DNA of 64,000 bases from an uncultured Phascolarctobacterium sp. (GCA_900541915.1 UQLS01000006.1:54697-118696), one strand, 5' to 3'; positions 43,637 to 53,397 are shown, counted from the stretch's first letter. Notes: generated from the sequence alone by a model not told the origin. Program-made: numbers and translations.

Positions 43637-46600
43637 AGCATATTAATTGGGCAGAATGGTCTATCAAACATAAACAGATTGTCTATTTCTTTGCTTTTCT
43701 GATTCTCGTTATGGGTATCTATTCCTTTAAATCTCTCGGCCGCAGCGAAGACCCCAGTTTCACGGTCAAGCAAATGGTTGTCTACGCTTCCTGGCCCGGT
43801 GCAAGTGCTAAAGAAGTAGAAATGCATCTTACTGACGAACTGGAAAAGCAGATACAAAATGTTCCGAATATTGATAAAATTACCAGCTATTCCCGTCCCG
43901 GCACATCTGTTATCACAGTCTACCTCAAAGACGAAGTTCCCGGCAACCAAGTACGGCAACGCTGGCTGGAACTGCGAAATATGGTAAATGATATCAAGCC
44001 AAATCTTCCGGAAGGCGTTTATGGCCCATATTTTAACGATCGTTTTGACGATGTTTACGGCAATATCTATGCTCTTACAGGCGATGGTTATTCTTATGAG
44101 GATATGCGCCGCTACGCAGAAAAAATCAGACTTGATTTTACTTCCGTTCCCGACGTGCAAAAGGTTGAACTTGTAGGTATCCAGCCTGAAAAAATCTTTG
44201 TACAGATGGATACAGATAAGCTTTCCCAGCTCGGACTTGATATCAACAGTCTTGCCTCTATTATCAAAGCTCAGACTGCTGTTACTCCCTCCGGCATGAT
44301 TGAAGCCGAAGTAAATAATACTTATCTCCGCCTTACCGGAGCTCCGGAAAGCTTGGAGAACATTAAAAGTATACCTATCAATGCTAACGGTAAAGTTTTC
44401 CGCCTTGGTGACATAGCAACTATTACCAGAGATTATGCAGACCCGCCTGAAAGCAAAATGTATTTCAATGGGCAGCCTGCCGTAGGAATTGCTATTTCTA
44501 TGGAAGACGGCGGCGACAATATTAAGCTGGGCCAAAACTTAGCTAAAGAAATTAACCGTATTGAAAAAGAGCTGCCGCTTGGCTTAGAGCTCAATCAGGT
44601 AGCAAATCAGCCGGAAGTAGTAAAAAATTCTATCAGTGAATTTTCTCAAAGCCTTTATGAAGCAATCTTTATTGTTCTGGCAGTAAGCTTATTTTCTTTA
44701 GGGCGCCGCAGCGGTTACGTTATTTCCTGCTGCATACCGCTTATTTTATTGGGCACTTTTTCCGCCATGTTTGCCTTCGGTATCGACTTGCACAAAATTT
44801 CTCTCGGCGCCTTGGTAATTTCTTTAGGTATGCTGGTAGACGACGCCATTGTCGTTGTAGAACTTATGGAAGTAAAAATGTCGGAAGGCTGGGAACGTAT
44901 GAAAGCAGCCTCCTATGCATTTAAAACCTGCGCCTGGCCCCTGCTTACAGGTACCGTCATCACCTGTCTCGGCTTTATGCCTATTGCATTTTCTCAGGCC
45001 AGCGCTTCTGAATTTGCTTTCAGTCTGTTTCCTGTTATGAGTATTACTCTTTTGTTCTCCTGGGTTATTTCTGCTACGCTTGCTCCTGTTTTAGGTTATG
45101 AATGGATAAAGCCTACAGTTATTAAACAGGAAAACTTTAATACTCCCTTCTACAAAAAATTCCGCAGTCTCTTAACATTTTCTCTGCAGCATCGTGTTCT
45201 TGTTCTCGGTATTACTGCAGCTTTATTCTTGTCCTCGATTTTCATGCTGCGTTTTATCAAACAGGAATTCTTCCCAGCATCGGTACGCCCTGAATTACTG
45301 GTAGAGCTTAACCTGCCGGAAGGCTCATCAGTTAAGACCACGGATGCCGCTGCACAAAAGCTTACAGCTTTAATCAAAGATGACCCTGATTTGCAAAGCG
45401 TAGCTACCTATGTTGGCGAAAGTGCTCCCCGTTTCGTTTTAGTTATCGACCCTGTTCAGCCGCGTGATAATTACGCTCAGCTGGTCATCGTAGCTAAAGA
45501 CGTAGAAGCACGCAAACGTTTGGAAAAGAAATTGCATCAAATTGCCAATGTCAACTTACCGGAAGTTACCGTGTTCTCACGTACAATTCCCCTTGGCCCT
45601 CCTTCACCCTATCCGGTAATGATCCGTGTCAGCGCTTCTACTGATGAGCAGGCTAAGGAATATGCCTGGAAAGTACGCAATGTTATGGCAGCTGATCCTG
45701 ACATCACTATGACACGTTTCGATTGGATGGAACAAACCCGCGTTGCCAAATTAATCATCGACAATGACAAGCTTCTGCAGATGGGACTTACCCGTCAGAA
45801 TGTAGCTATGGCATTACAGGCTCAGCTTTCCGGTTATACAGTAGGCAATTATCTGGAAAATGACCAGGAAATCGGCATCGTCTTCCGTCTTGAGCCTAAA
45901 GAAAGAGCTGCAATAACTCAACTGGAAACTGTCAGCATACCGACTTCAAACGGAGCCGTGCCGCTGGCGCAGGTTGCCCGTATAGAGTACGGCAGCGAAG
46001 ACAATATGATTTGGCGCCGTAACCTGCGTCCTACTGTTACCGTATGCGGCAGTATTAATGATAATGTTACCGGTAATGATGTTACGTCCAGCGTATACGA
46101 TAAGCTGGCCTCTATTCGGCAGGAGCTACCGGCAGGAGTTACCATCGAAATCGGCGGCTCTTTGGAAGACAGTCAAAAAACTCTCAATCAGCTGCTGAAA
46201 CCCATTCCTGTTATGCTTGTCCTTATGGCTGTTTTACTTATGCTGCAGCTGCAGGATATTCGTAAACTTTTCGTTATCATGTGTACAGCTCCACTGGGTA
46301 TTATCGGTGTTATCTTTGGTTTGCTCATTTTCCGCTCTACGCTTGGTTTTATGGCTGAGTTAGGAATCTTAGCACTGACAGGTATTATCATCCGCAACAG
46401 CGTCGTGCTTATTGACCAAATACAGCAACATCTTGATGCAGGCATGCAGCCTTTAGATGCTGTCATTGAATCAGCAATCGTGCGTTTCCGTCCTATTATG
46501 CTGGCAGCTTTCACAACAGTTCTGGGTCTTATCCCCCTTTTCGCCAGTGTTTTCTGGAATGCAATTGCAGTTTCCATAGCAGCTGGTTTAACAGGTGCTA

Positions 46601-46662
46601 CCCTGCTGACGCTTATTGTTTTACCTGTAATCTATTCACTTGTTTTCCGTATTAAAGCATAA
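43633..46662 (+). CDS. RND multidrug efflux transporter
   Basis: 1009 aa, full length. Twelve membrane helices and two large periplasmic loops. The proton-relay Asp pair is visible in ISLGMLVDDAIVVVELM (helix 4), and the second half repeats the pattern with ALTGIIIRNSVVLIDQI (helix 10). N-terminus: FFAFLILVMGIYSF, GRSEDPSFTVKQMVV, PGASAKEVEMHLTDELE. It belongs to the AcrB/HAE-like group of shorter pumps. It uses the proton gradient to expel compounds through an adaptor and an outer-membrane channel, which is not encoded here. An RND pump implies an outer membrane. Confidence 0.95.
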   Translation: MKHINWAEWSIKHKQIVYFFAFLILVMGIYSFKSLGRSEDPSFTVKQMVVYASWPGASAKEVEMHLTDELEKQIQNVPNIDKITSYSRPGTSVITVYLKDEVPGNQVRQRWLELRNMVNDIKPNLPEGVYGPYFNDRFDDVYGNIYALTGDGYSYEDMRRYAEKIRLDFTSVPDVQKVELVGIQPEKIFVQMDTDKLSQLGLDINSLASIIKAQTAVTPSGMIEAEVNNTYLRLTGAPESLENIKSIPINANGKVFRLGDIATITRDYADPPESKMYFNGQPAVGIAISMEDGGDNIKLGQNLAKEINRIEKELPLGLELNQVANQPEVVKNSISEFSQSLYEAIFIVLAVSLFSLGRRSGYVISCCIPLILLGTFSAMFAFGIDLHKISLGALVISLGMLVDDAIVVVELMEVKMSEGWERMKAASYAFKTCAWPLLTGTVITCLGFMPIAFSQASASEFAFSLFPVMSITLLFSWVISATLAPVLGYEWIKPTVIKQENFNTPFYKKFRSLLTFSLQHRVLVLGITAALFLSSIFMLRFIKQEFFPASVRPELLVELNLPEGSSVKTTDAAAQKLTALIKDDPDLQSVATYVGESAPRFVLVIDPVQPRDNYAQLVIVAKDVEARKRLEKKLHQIANVNLPEVTVFSRTIPLGPPSPYPVMIRVSASTDEQAKEYAWKVRNVMAADPDITMTRFDWMEQTRVAKLIIDNDKLLQMGLTRQNVAMALQAQLSGYTVGNYLENDQEIGIVFRLEPKERAAITQLETVSIPTSNGAVPLAQVARIEYGSEDNMIWRRNLRPTVTVCGSINDNVTGNDVTSSVYDKLASIRQELPAGVTIEIGGSLEDSQKTLNQLLKPIPVMLVLMAVLLMLQLQDIRKLFVIMCTAPLGIIGVIFGLLIFRSTLGFMAELGILALTGIIIRNSVVLIDQIQQHLDAGMQPLDAVIESAIVRFRPIMLAAFTTVLGLIPLFASVFWNAIAVSIAAGLTGATLLTLIVLPVIYSLVFRIKA

Positions 46663-46695
46663 AAAAGGCAGACACATAAGTGTCTGCCTTTTTAT
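46661..46695. terminator. Bidirectional terminator between RND pump and racemase
   Basis: AAAAAGGCAGACAC/GTGTCTGCCTTTTT with an ATAA loop: 14-bp perfect stem between converging genes. Confidence 0.85.
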
Positions 46696-46703
46696 TTTAC
46701 TGT

Positions 46704-47411
46704 TTATTTTTCTTCATACAATCGTTTTACAACTGCTGCAGCTAAAGCATCAATACTGGACACAGATTTTTCTTCCGGCAAACCGGAAGCAGTATAGCCA
46801 AGCGGCAGCTCTGTACATGCAGTCATAATCGGCAGGTCATGCTCCTGCCACAGCTCTGCGGCCAATTCACGCATCAGCTCGCCGGCTTTCTGCATTTTAT
46901 TAGCTTTAACATAAGTAATAATTTCCTGTGAAACATCGCTTTGTCTTTCATTGGGAATATATAATTTTAATCCATGCATTTCAGCATAATGCTGATAAAT
47001 ACCAGTAGCTCTGGTTGCCTTAGTCGAAAGCATCCAGGCTCCCTCCGGAGAAAGTCTTTGCGCCGCTAAAACTGTTTCGTCAATAATATGCACCAGCGGC
47101 ACAGGCAGTTCTTCTTTAAACTGGTCAATAAAACAATGTGCAGTATTACAGGGAACAGCTAACACGTCCGCTCCCATTTCACATAAGCGGAGCAAATCAG
47201 CTTTTAATTTAGGCAGCGGAGTAGCGCCACCGTGCAGTATCGCCTGAGTTCTGTCAGGAATCTCACAATCACCAATCATATATATAACAGGATGCTCCTG
47301 GTCGGTAGCAGCAGGACATTTGGCAGCCAACACACGCAAAAATTCAGCAGCTGCTGCAGGGCCCATACCACCAAGCACACCAAGCTTCTTACCGTTTTTT
47401 ACTAAAGTCAT
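46704..47411 (-). CDS. Aspartate/glutamate racemase family protein
   Basis: 235 aa from the ATG at 47411 (GAAGTGATTAGT upstream; a GTG at 47420 is less likely). Both catalytic cysteines are present: VPCNTAHCF and MTACTELPLGY. N-terminus KLGVLGGMGPAAAAEFLR is typical of aspartate racemase (YgeA/RacX-like) rather than MurI. Cofactor-independent racemisation of an acidic amino acid is expected; the exact substrate cannot be read. Confidence 0.88.
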   Translation of the reverse strand: MTLVKNGKKLGVLGGMGPAAAAEFLRVLAAKCPAATDQEHPVIYMIGDCEIPDRTQAILHGGATPLPKLKADLLRLCEMGADVLAVPCNTAHCFIDQFKEELPVPLVHIIDETVLAAQRLSPEGAWMLSTKATRATGIYQHYAEMHGLKLYIPNERQSDVSQEIITYVKANKMQKAGELMRELAAELWQEHDLPIMTACTELPLGYTASGLPEEKSVSSIDALAAAVVKRLYEEK

Positions 47412-47566
47412 ACTAATCACTTCTTTCAGTTAAACTTGTCTGTCTAGTTTACCACAAAATCATGTTCAGCGCTACCTTCCTTAACAAAATCTCCATTGGA
47501 CAATAATTGACAGAAGTTTTATCGGGAAGTAAAATAAAATGTATCTATACCAAAGGAGCGATTACA

Positions 47567-48052
47567 ATGTCCATTGAAAAAGTACGTAATTATTTTAAAA
47601 ACCTGCATATAGAAGACAGAATTATTGAATTTCCTACTTCCAGCGCTACAGTGGAATTGGCAGCACAGGCTGCCGGCTGTGAACCGGCACGCATTGCCAA
47701 AACCCTTTCTTTCAAAGTTAATGACGACTGTATCCTCATTGTAGCAGCCGGTGATACTAAGATTGATAATGCCAAATATAAACACTTTTTTGGTACTAAA
47801 GCAAAAATGCTCACTGCCGATGAAGTAGAGCCACTTATTGGGCATGCAGTCGGCGGCGTTTGTCCTTTTGCTGTCAATGATGGAGTAAAGGTATATCTTG
47901 ACATTTCTTTAAAACGCTTCCAAACCTTCTTTCCTGCCTGCGGCAGTCATAACAGTGCTATCGAACTGACTCCGGAAGAGCTGGAACGTTATTCCTGCAA
48001 CTTCCAGTCCTGGGTAGATCTTTGCAAAGGCTGGCAACCAGAAGCAGAATAA
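47567..48052 (+). CDS. YbaK/EbsC-type aminoacyl-tRNA deacylase
   Basis: 161 aa from the ATG at 47567 (AAAGGAG 8 nt upstream; the frame extends to 47507 without an SD). YbaK fold: ATVELAAQAAGCEPARIAKTLSFKV, DCILIVAAGDTKIDNAKYK, HAVGGVCPFAVNDGVKVYLD, and a C-terminal ACGSHNSAIELTPEELE (all as short pieces of the domain). Such proteins hydrolyse mischarged tRNAs (for example Cys- or Ala-tRNA-Pro). Stand-alone gene with a terminator. Confidence 0.9.
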   Translation: MSIEKVRNYFKNLHIEDRIIEFPTSSATVELAAQAAGCEPARIAKTLSFKVNDDCILIVAAGDTKIDNAKYKHFFGTKAKMLTADEVEPLIGHAVGGVCPFAVNDGVKVYLDISLKRFQTFFPACGSHNSAIELTPEELERYSCNFQSWVDLCKGWQPEAE

Positions 48053-48063
48053 GTTTATCTGAC

Positions 48064-48096
48064 AAAAAATCCGCTGAAAATTCAGCGGATTTTTTT
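48064..48096. terminator. Bidirectional terminator between deacylase and ATPase-like gene
   Basis: AAAAATCCGCTGAA/TTCAGCGGATTTTT, a 14-bp perfect stem with a very short loop and A/T runs, between converging genes. Confidence 0.85.
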
Positions 48097-48106
48097 ATTA
48101 TCCATT

Positions 48107-50278
48107 TTAAATTGTATAAACATTCACAAGCAATAATAATCCTTCTAATAATACAGCCAACAGTATATATACGGGCTGTGCCAAAAGTCCAGGCACGACA
48201 AAATAAAAGGCTCCTGCCGCAAAAGGCAATAACAGTGCAGTAAAAATATAAAAAAGCAATATTCCCTGCCGGTCCGCTGCAGCCAACTTCTTACTGAGCT
48301 GGATAGCCTGCAGTAAACTTGCCAATCTTCCCTCCTGCAGTACAACATCAGCTGCATTATTTTCCCCATTAATACTTTGCCTGCATCCCACGGCAATGCG
48401 TAAATCTGCCTTGCACTCTTCCAGACAGTCGTTATGGCAGCTGCTGACGACTGCTACTTTCTCTCCGCCAAGGCTGATACTGCTGACCAGTTCTAATTTT
48501 TCCTGCGGCGACAAAGCTCCCATATATTTTTCGATACCTGCAAAAGAAGCCGCTCTTAAAGCCGCCTCTTTCGTATCTCCCGTCATCAGCATTGTTCTGA
48601 TTCCCTCAGCTCGCAAGCTTGCTATAATATTTTTGCTTGTTTGCGGTATTTCTTCAGCAACAGCAAGCACAGCACACAAAGTACGTCCTGCTGCCAAAAA
48701 TAAAGGTGTCTTACCCTCCCCGCGCCATTTTTCAGCCTGCTGCAAAGCAGCTTCCGGTATACGGCAGCTGCGGTGAACATACTCAGCTATACCAAAGCAT
48801 ACCTTAGCTTGCTGACAAACAGCAGAAATCCCCTCTCCAGGATAATACTGCATTTTCTCGCAGTTTAAAAGCTTTTCTTCGGCAACCTTATCTTTAAGCG
48901 CGCCTGCCACCGGATGCAGGCTGCTGTTTTCCAATGACGCAGCTAAAATGAGTGCTGCTTCTTTTTTAACACCATTATAAGCAACAATGTCAGTCAAAAT
49001 AATTTTTCTGTCTGTTATGGTACCGGTTTTGCCAAAAATTATGACAGAAAGCTCTTTAAAAAGCAACAATGGCTTAATCCCGCTGCAATGTATCCCCATC
49101 GCCGCTGCTTTTTGCAAAGCTCTCAGCAATGCGGCAGATTGAGCTGCTTTCAGCGCACAGGGACAGGTAACAAGCATAATAGCAGTAAATACCTTTCCTG
49201 CTAAACCTAAGCTGCCGGAATAAAACAGCCAGTTCAGTGAAACAGCTACAGCAACAATTAAAATAACTGGCAAAAACAAGGCTGCTCTTTTATCACCAGA
49301 ATTTTCCATTTTTTCCGCTGAAACTGCTTTTTTAACTGCAACATTTTTCGGTAAACTTGCAGCAGCTGCACATACCTTTACTGTCAGTTCGCCACCGAAA
49401 ATGTAGCTTCCTGTCATGACCTCCATACCTTTATCCTTTAAAACAGGTATGCTGCTGCCGGTAAAATCACTTTCATCAACTGCTGCATTTCCAGCTTCTA
49501 TTATACCGTCTGCAGGTATAATTTCGCCTTTTTGAACTAAAATCACATCGCCCTCCAGCAGCATATCGGACGTTACCTGATATTTCTCTCCCTTACTCAG
49601 AAGTACAGCAGGTAAAGCAGCTGTTTCCATTTCAGTTTTTGGCTGACAAATCTTACTCGAAAGATATTCTCCGAGCATGGACCACCATAAGACTGCCGCT
49701 GCAGCAGCTGCGTAAATATTTCCTGCTGCTAAATCATTACCGCTGCTGAAATCATAGAGGCTGAATAAACTATACAATAACGCAAAGCAAACGCCGACTG
49801 CCGTTAACGACTCCATACATGGTCTGCCGGAAAATAAATTATTTAAACCTTCCAGTACAATTTTTTTACCTAAATATAATGCCAGCAAGCCACAACAACA
49901 TTCTATTGCAGCCGCTGTCATTATCAAGTTAAAATTCAAGCCTAATAAGCCACGTAAATACAATATGAATGATACTAAAGCTGCAATTACTGCTATTGCA
50001 CCAAGCAAAAAGCTTTTGTGAGGCAGAGCTGCTTCCTGATTTTCCGGCTCTGCTGCAGCAGAAGTTTTCTGCGTATCTATACCATAACCAGCTTCAATAA
50101 TTTTATTTTTTATAATATCTTCGGTAACTATTTCATCGCAGCAGCGTATTTTAGCTATACCTGTCGTTAAATCTACATGTACAGCATCTACTCCTTCAAT
50201 ACTTAACACCGCTCGTTCCACACTGCTTACACACAGTACCGATTTCATTCTCTGAATTTTTAATGTAAGTAATCTCAT
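48107..50278 (-). CDS. P1B-type ATPase-like protein lacking catalytic residues (pseudoenzyme)
   Basis: 723 aa, intact frame and full CopA-like fold: N-terminal HMA-like domain (first Cys of CxxC replaced: MKSVLCVSSVE), membrane helices, actuator, CPC helix (VTCPCALKAAQSAALL), P and N domains, final helices. The catalytic signatures are altered: TGE is TGS (Ser275), DKTGT is GKTGT (Gly416 in place of the phosphorylated Asp), GDGxND is SSCHND (Ser613), and the LATP stretch after CPC is AAQS. The HP of the N-domain (SSLHPVAG) and TGDT are kept. So the protein probably cannot pump metals. No frameshift or stop is present, which argues against recent decay. Confidence 0.9.
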   Translation of the reverse strand: MRLLTLKIQRMKSVLCVSSVERAVLSIEGVDAVHVDLTTGIAKIRCCDEIVTEDIIKNKIIEAGYGIDTQKTSAAAEPENQEAALPHKSFLLGAIAVIAALVSFILYLRGLLGLNFNLIMTAAAIECCCGLLALYLGKKIVLEGLNNLFSGRPCMESLTAVGVCFALLYSLFSLYDFSSGNDLAAGNIYAAAAAAVLWWSMLGEYLSSKICQPKTEMETAALPAVLLSKGEKYQVTSDMLLEGDVILVQKGEIIPADGIIEAGNAAVDESDFTGSSIPVLKDKGMEVMTGSYIFGGELTVKVCAAAASLPKNVAVKKAVSAEKMENSGDKRAALFLPVILIVAVAVSLNWLFYSGSLGLAGKVFTAIMLVTCPCALKAAQSAALLRALQKAAAMGIHCSGIKPLLLFKELSVIIFGKTGTITDRKIILTDIVAYNGVKKEAALILAASLENSSLHPVAGALKDKVAEEKLLNCEKMQYYPGEGISAVCQQAKVCFGIAEYVHRSCRIPEAALQQAEKWRGEGKTPLFLAAGRTLCAVLAVAEEIPQTSKNIIASLRAEGIRTMLMTGDTKEAALRAASFAGIEKYMGALSPQEKLELVSSISLGGEKVAVVSSCHNDCLEECKADLRIAVGCRQSINGENNAADVVLQEGRLASLLQAIQLSKKLAAADRQGILLFYIFTALLLPFAAGAFYFVVPGLLAQPVYILLAVLLEGLLLLVNVYTI

Positions 50279-50340
50279 AACAAAGCCTCCAGCTTAGTAT
50301 CTAAATCTTAGCAATACGGCTGTTTTTTGTCAATAAAAGC

Positions 50341-50376
50341 AAAATAGACCTGCCGTAAAAACAGCAGGTCTATTTT
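50341..50376 (-). terminator. Terminator after the phosphoesterase gene
   Basis: AAATAGACCTGC and GCAGGTCTATTT form a 12-bp stem with a 10-nt loop, followed on the minus strand by T-rich sequence. Confidence 0.75.
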
Positions 50377-51620
50377 TATTTGTTCTTAGTTATTTTGACT
50401 TCATCAAAGCAGGTTCCATCCTGTAAAAAAGCTTTGATAACAAGTTCTTCATCAGAGCTCTGCAGTGTCAAATAATTTTCTGTTTCCGGGCGCGGCGCAT
50501 GCGCGGCATCCAGCTGGCTGTCCTTCCATAAATCAGCATAACGTACACTGCCTGCCACCCCTGATAAAATATATACAACACCTTTACTATCCGGCACAAA
50601 ATTTTTTAAAGGCTGACGACGGCGATACGTATGCAAATGAGCGCTTAGTACCACATCAGGCTGATATTTGTCAAAAATCGGCATCAATGCCTCTCCTGTA
50701 TCAGTAAAATGCTCTACCGTACCAGGTCTGTTATTAAAGCCATACAACATAATGTCTTTATGCATCAAAACAACCTTCCAGCGAGCCTTGGCTGCTGCCA
50801 AATCATTTTCTAACCAACGCAGCTCGTCTGCTAAAAGCTCAGGCTGAGTAGCCTGCATTTCCTGAAAATTAGTATCAAGGACAGTAAAATGCACATCGCC
50901 ATAATCAAAGCTGTAAAACTGTCCCTTATAAACTTCACTGCCGTTATCCGGTACAGAAAAAAGCTTCATGTAAGTCGCTGGATAGCGCAGTTTCCAATCC
51001 AGCGTATAGGTTTCATGGTTACCAATTACAGGTGCCAAAGGCAGTTCACTGCTGAATCCACCGACACTCTGCAGCCAATCCTGCCATTGCCGTCCATCCT
51101 GTCCGTTATCAACCAAATCACCAAGATTGATATATAAATCAGACTGCGGATTATTTTTTACAGCACTTGCTGCCAGTTTTCCCCAACCGGAATAATCTGT
51201 ACTTTGTGAATCAGGAAAAACAACAGCCGTAATATTACCGCCGTCATCTGTATGCAGCTTATGCCAGGCGCCAATCTCTTTACCTTTTCTGATACGGTAT
51301 TCGTAAATACTTCCCGGCTCCAGACCTTCAAGAAGAGCTTTATATTGTTGATATTGATAGCCGCTATCTGTAAATGAAACCTCTTGAGCTTGAAACTGTC
51401 TGCTGCTTTCTCCCTGCTTTTTATATTCCACTGTATACTTCTGGCCGCTGACAGCACTCCACATCAGCATCCGAAAATGAGCATTGTCAGCAGTAACAAT
51501 CTGCCTGATATTATTTACACCTACTGCACCGTCTGAACCATTTTCTTCTTTTGCCGCCATACAGCCGCTTACTAAAAGTACTGCCAGATATATTAATACT
51601 ATCAGCTTTAGTTGTTTCAT
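50376..51620 (-). CDS. Lipoprotein metallophosphoesterase with FN3-like N-domain
   Basis: 414 aa. Lipoprotein signal (LIVLIYLAVLLVSGCMAA; lipobox VSGC). The N-terminal FN3-like domain (VSGQKYTVEYKKQ and SIYEYRIRKG) is that of purple acid phosphatases. Metal-site motifs: INLGDLVDNGQD, VIGNHETY, VVLMHKDIM and VVLSAHLHTYRR. It is probably an envelope phosphomonoesterase or diesterase; substrate unknown. It is preceded by the kinase gene at 51708 with a terminator between. Confidence 0.9.
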   Translation of the reverse strand: MKQLKLIVLIYLAVLLVSGCMAAKEENGSDGAVGVNNIRQIVTADNAHFRMLMWSAVSGQKYTVEYKKQGESSRQFQAQEVSFTDSGYQYQQYKALLEGLEPGSIYEYRIRKGKEIGAWHKLHTDDGGNITAVVFPDSQSTDYSGWGKLAASAVKNNPQSDLYINLGDLVDNGQDGRQWQDWLQSVGGFSSELPLAPVIGNHETYTLDWKLRYPATYMKLFSVPDNGSEVYKGQFYSFDYGDVHFTVLDTNFQEMQATQPELLADELRWLENDLAAAKARWKVVLMHKDIMLYGFNNRPGTVEHFTDTGEALMPIFDKYQPDVVLSAHLHTYRRRQPLKNFVPDSKGVVYILSGVAGSVRYADLWKDSQLDAAHAPRPETENYLTLQSSDEELVIKAFLQDGTCFDEVKITKNK

Positions 51621-51674
51621 AAAATCACTCCTTAGTTAAAGGATACAACTTAAAGTCAGCTTTAAGTCAAGCAT

Positions 51675-51706
51675 AAAAAAACAAGCTGCCAAAGCAGCTT
51701 GTTTTT
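51675..51706 (-). terminator. Terminator after the kinase gene
   Basis: AAAAACAAGCTGC/GCAGCTTGTTTTT with a CAAA loop: 13-bp stem next to the stop of the kinase gene. Confidence 0.85.
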
Positions 51707-51707
51707 C

Positions 51708-53372
51708 CTATAATTCAGCAGCAAAAGCAGACCCGCCGATAAATTCTCTTAAAATAGAATTTTTTGGAATAGCTTCGTCGTCAATTTCCTTTACATGTGC
51801 CAAAAGTCCTAATAATCTTCTGGCAGAATAATATGCAGCGCCAGCTTCCTGCGTAACATCTTCCAAACGCGGCTGAGCATATTTTTTCAATACAGCAAAT
51901 TCATAAATCAATGTTGTATTGAAAATCACATCAGCACTGCACTGAAATGGGAAAATATACTGTTCTTCGCCATAACGCACATTATCCCACAAATTAAGCG
52001 TCGCTGTAGCATCATGAGAACGGAACTGAGCATCACGCACAATACGGCGTAAAAGACGCATATCCGTAGTATTGATACGGTTATATTCATCCATCGACAT
52101 TGGTGTCAGCGCACTGACATAAATTTTCATCTTATTCTCTGCTGGAATAGAAGCTGTCAGCTTATCATTCAGACCATGTATACCTTCTACTATCAGCACA
52201 GAACCTTCATGCATCTGCAGCTCTTTGCCGCGGTACTCACGCACACCGCTGCGGAAATTGTACTTAGGCATCTTAACACATTCCCCACGCAGCAAACGAG
52301 TAAGATGGTCATTAAAAAGCTCCAAATCAATAGCATCTATACACTCAAAATCATAACTGCCGTCAGGCTTTCTGGGTGTATCTACTCTGTTGAGGTAGTA
52401 GTCATCCATAGATATCGCCATGGGACGAATACCGTTTACAGCCAGCTGTATACTCAGGCGCTGTGCAAAAGAAGTCTTACCCGAAGATGACGGCCCAGCA
52501 ATCAAGATAAGCTTGAGCTTATCTTTTCTCAGTGCTATTTCGTCAGCAATACCAGCAATCTTCTTTTCATGCAAAGCTTCTGCTACCTGTACAATCTTAT
52601 CGGCATAACCGAGCTCAATAATCTTATTCAGCTTGCCAACCGTATTGCAGTGAATCATTTCCGACCATACTTCAGCTTCATGGAAAGCTTCATTAAGACG
52701 CGGCTGGTCATTAAAGGGCGGCAGTACCTGCCAATTGCCCGTATCCGGATAATTGATAACTACGCCTTTATCATATTTTATCAGTTCAAAATTAGGCACA
52801 TATCCTACATCAGGGCACATAGGACCAAAGAAATATCCCGGCTCGCCGCATAAATAATAAATAGAAATCTCAATATTTCCGTCTACTTCACACAGCAGAG
52901 ATTTTCTGTCTTCGCTGCACAGGCAGCCATATTCTCGCAGCACGTCATCCTTGCAGATTCTTTTCAGCTGGATTTTTTCTTTGGCAGCTATAAGCTTGCG
53001 CATTTCTGTTTCAATACGGCGTACATCATCTTCTGTCAGCTTCTTTTCACTGTTATCAATACAATACAGCGCACTGCCAAGAGTGTTGCGTACCTCTATT
53101 TTAACTTCCGGATACAGTCGTTTTACTGCTACCAGGAAAAGGAAAAGCAAAGAACGCACATAAATACGCATGCCTTCACTTTGGTTAACATCAATAAAAT
53201 CAACTGTACCATCAGTTTTTAGCTGATACTGCAAATCACATGCCTCGCCATTGAAAACACCTACGACAATTGGAGCATTATAGGCAGAAATAAATTCCGG
53301 CACAATATCTAATAAAGTACTGCCCTCTTCCACCATCTTTGTTTCGCCATTTTTAAACGTAAGTTTTAACAT
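51708..53372 (-). CDS. Uridine kinase-like protein with TGS and ThrRS-like N-domains
   Basis: 554 aa. The N-terminal ~65 residues form a TGS-like domain (LTFKNGETKMVEEGSTLLDI). Residues ~70-250 resemble the second domain of threonyl-tRNA synthetase. The kinase domain has Walker A AGPSSSGKTSFAQRL (near residue 297), AISMDDYYLNRVDTPRKPDG and the conserved VLIVEGIHGLN. Fused TGS-kinase proteins of this length are known in Firmicutes and Thermotoga as nucleoside or uridine kinases; the precise substrate is uncertain. Confidence 0.9.
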   Translation of the reverse strand: MLKLTFKNGETKMVEEGSTLLDIVPEFISAYNAPIVVGVFNGEACDLQYQLKTDGTVDFIDVNQSEGMRIYVRSLLFLFLVAVKRLYPEVKIEVRNTLGSALYCIDNSEKKLTEDDVRRIETEMRKLIAAKEKIQLKRICKDDVLREYGCLCSEDRKSLLCEVDGNIEISIYYLCGEPGYFFGPMCPDVGYVPNFELIKYDKGVVINYPDTGNWQVLPPFNDQPRLNEAFHEAEVWSEMIHCNTVGKLNKIIELGYADKIVQVAEALHEKKIAGIADEIALRKDKLKLILIAGPSSSGKTSFAQRLSIQLAVNGIRPMAISMDDYYLNRVDTPRKPDGSYDFECIDAIDLELFNDHLTRLLRGECVKMPKYNFRSGVREYRGKELQMHEGSVLIVEGIHGLNDKLTASIPAENKMKIYVSALTPMSMDEYNRINTTDMRLLRRIVRDAQFRSHDATATLNLWDNVRYGEEQYIFPFQCSADVIFNTTLIYEFAVLKKYAQPRLEDVTQEAGAAYYSARRLLGLLAHVKEIDDEAIPKNSILREFIGGSAFAAEL

Positions 53373-53397
53373 TTTGCACCTCTGTAATATTCAGCCT

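Noticed and set aside
43597..44535. 312-codon open frame on the minus strand
   Set aside because: Antisense to the RND pump gene, which has clear homology and codon use; the frame has no SD and no recognisable domain.
48107..50278. The ATPase-like gene as an ordinary copper or zinc exporter
   Set aside because: The CPC motif and fold suggest this at first sight, but the Asp, Glu and GDG residues needed for transport are all replaced.
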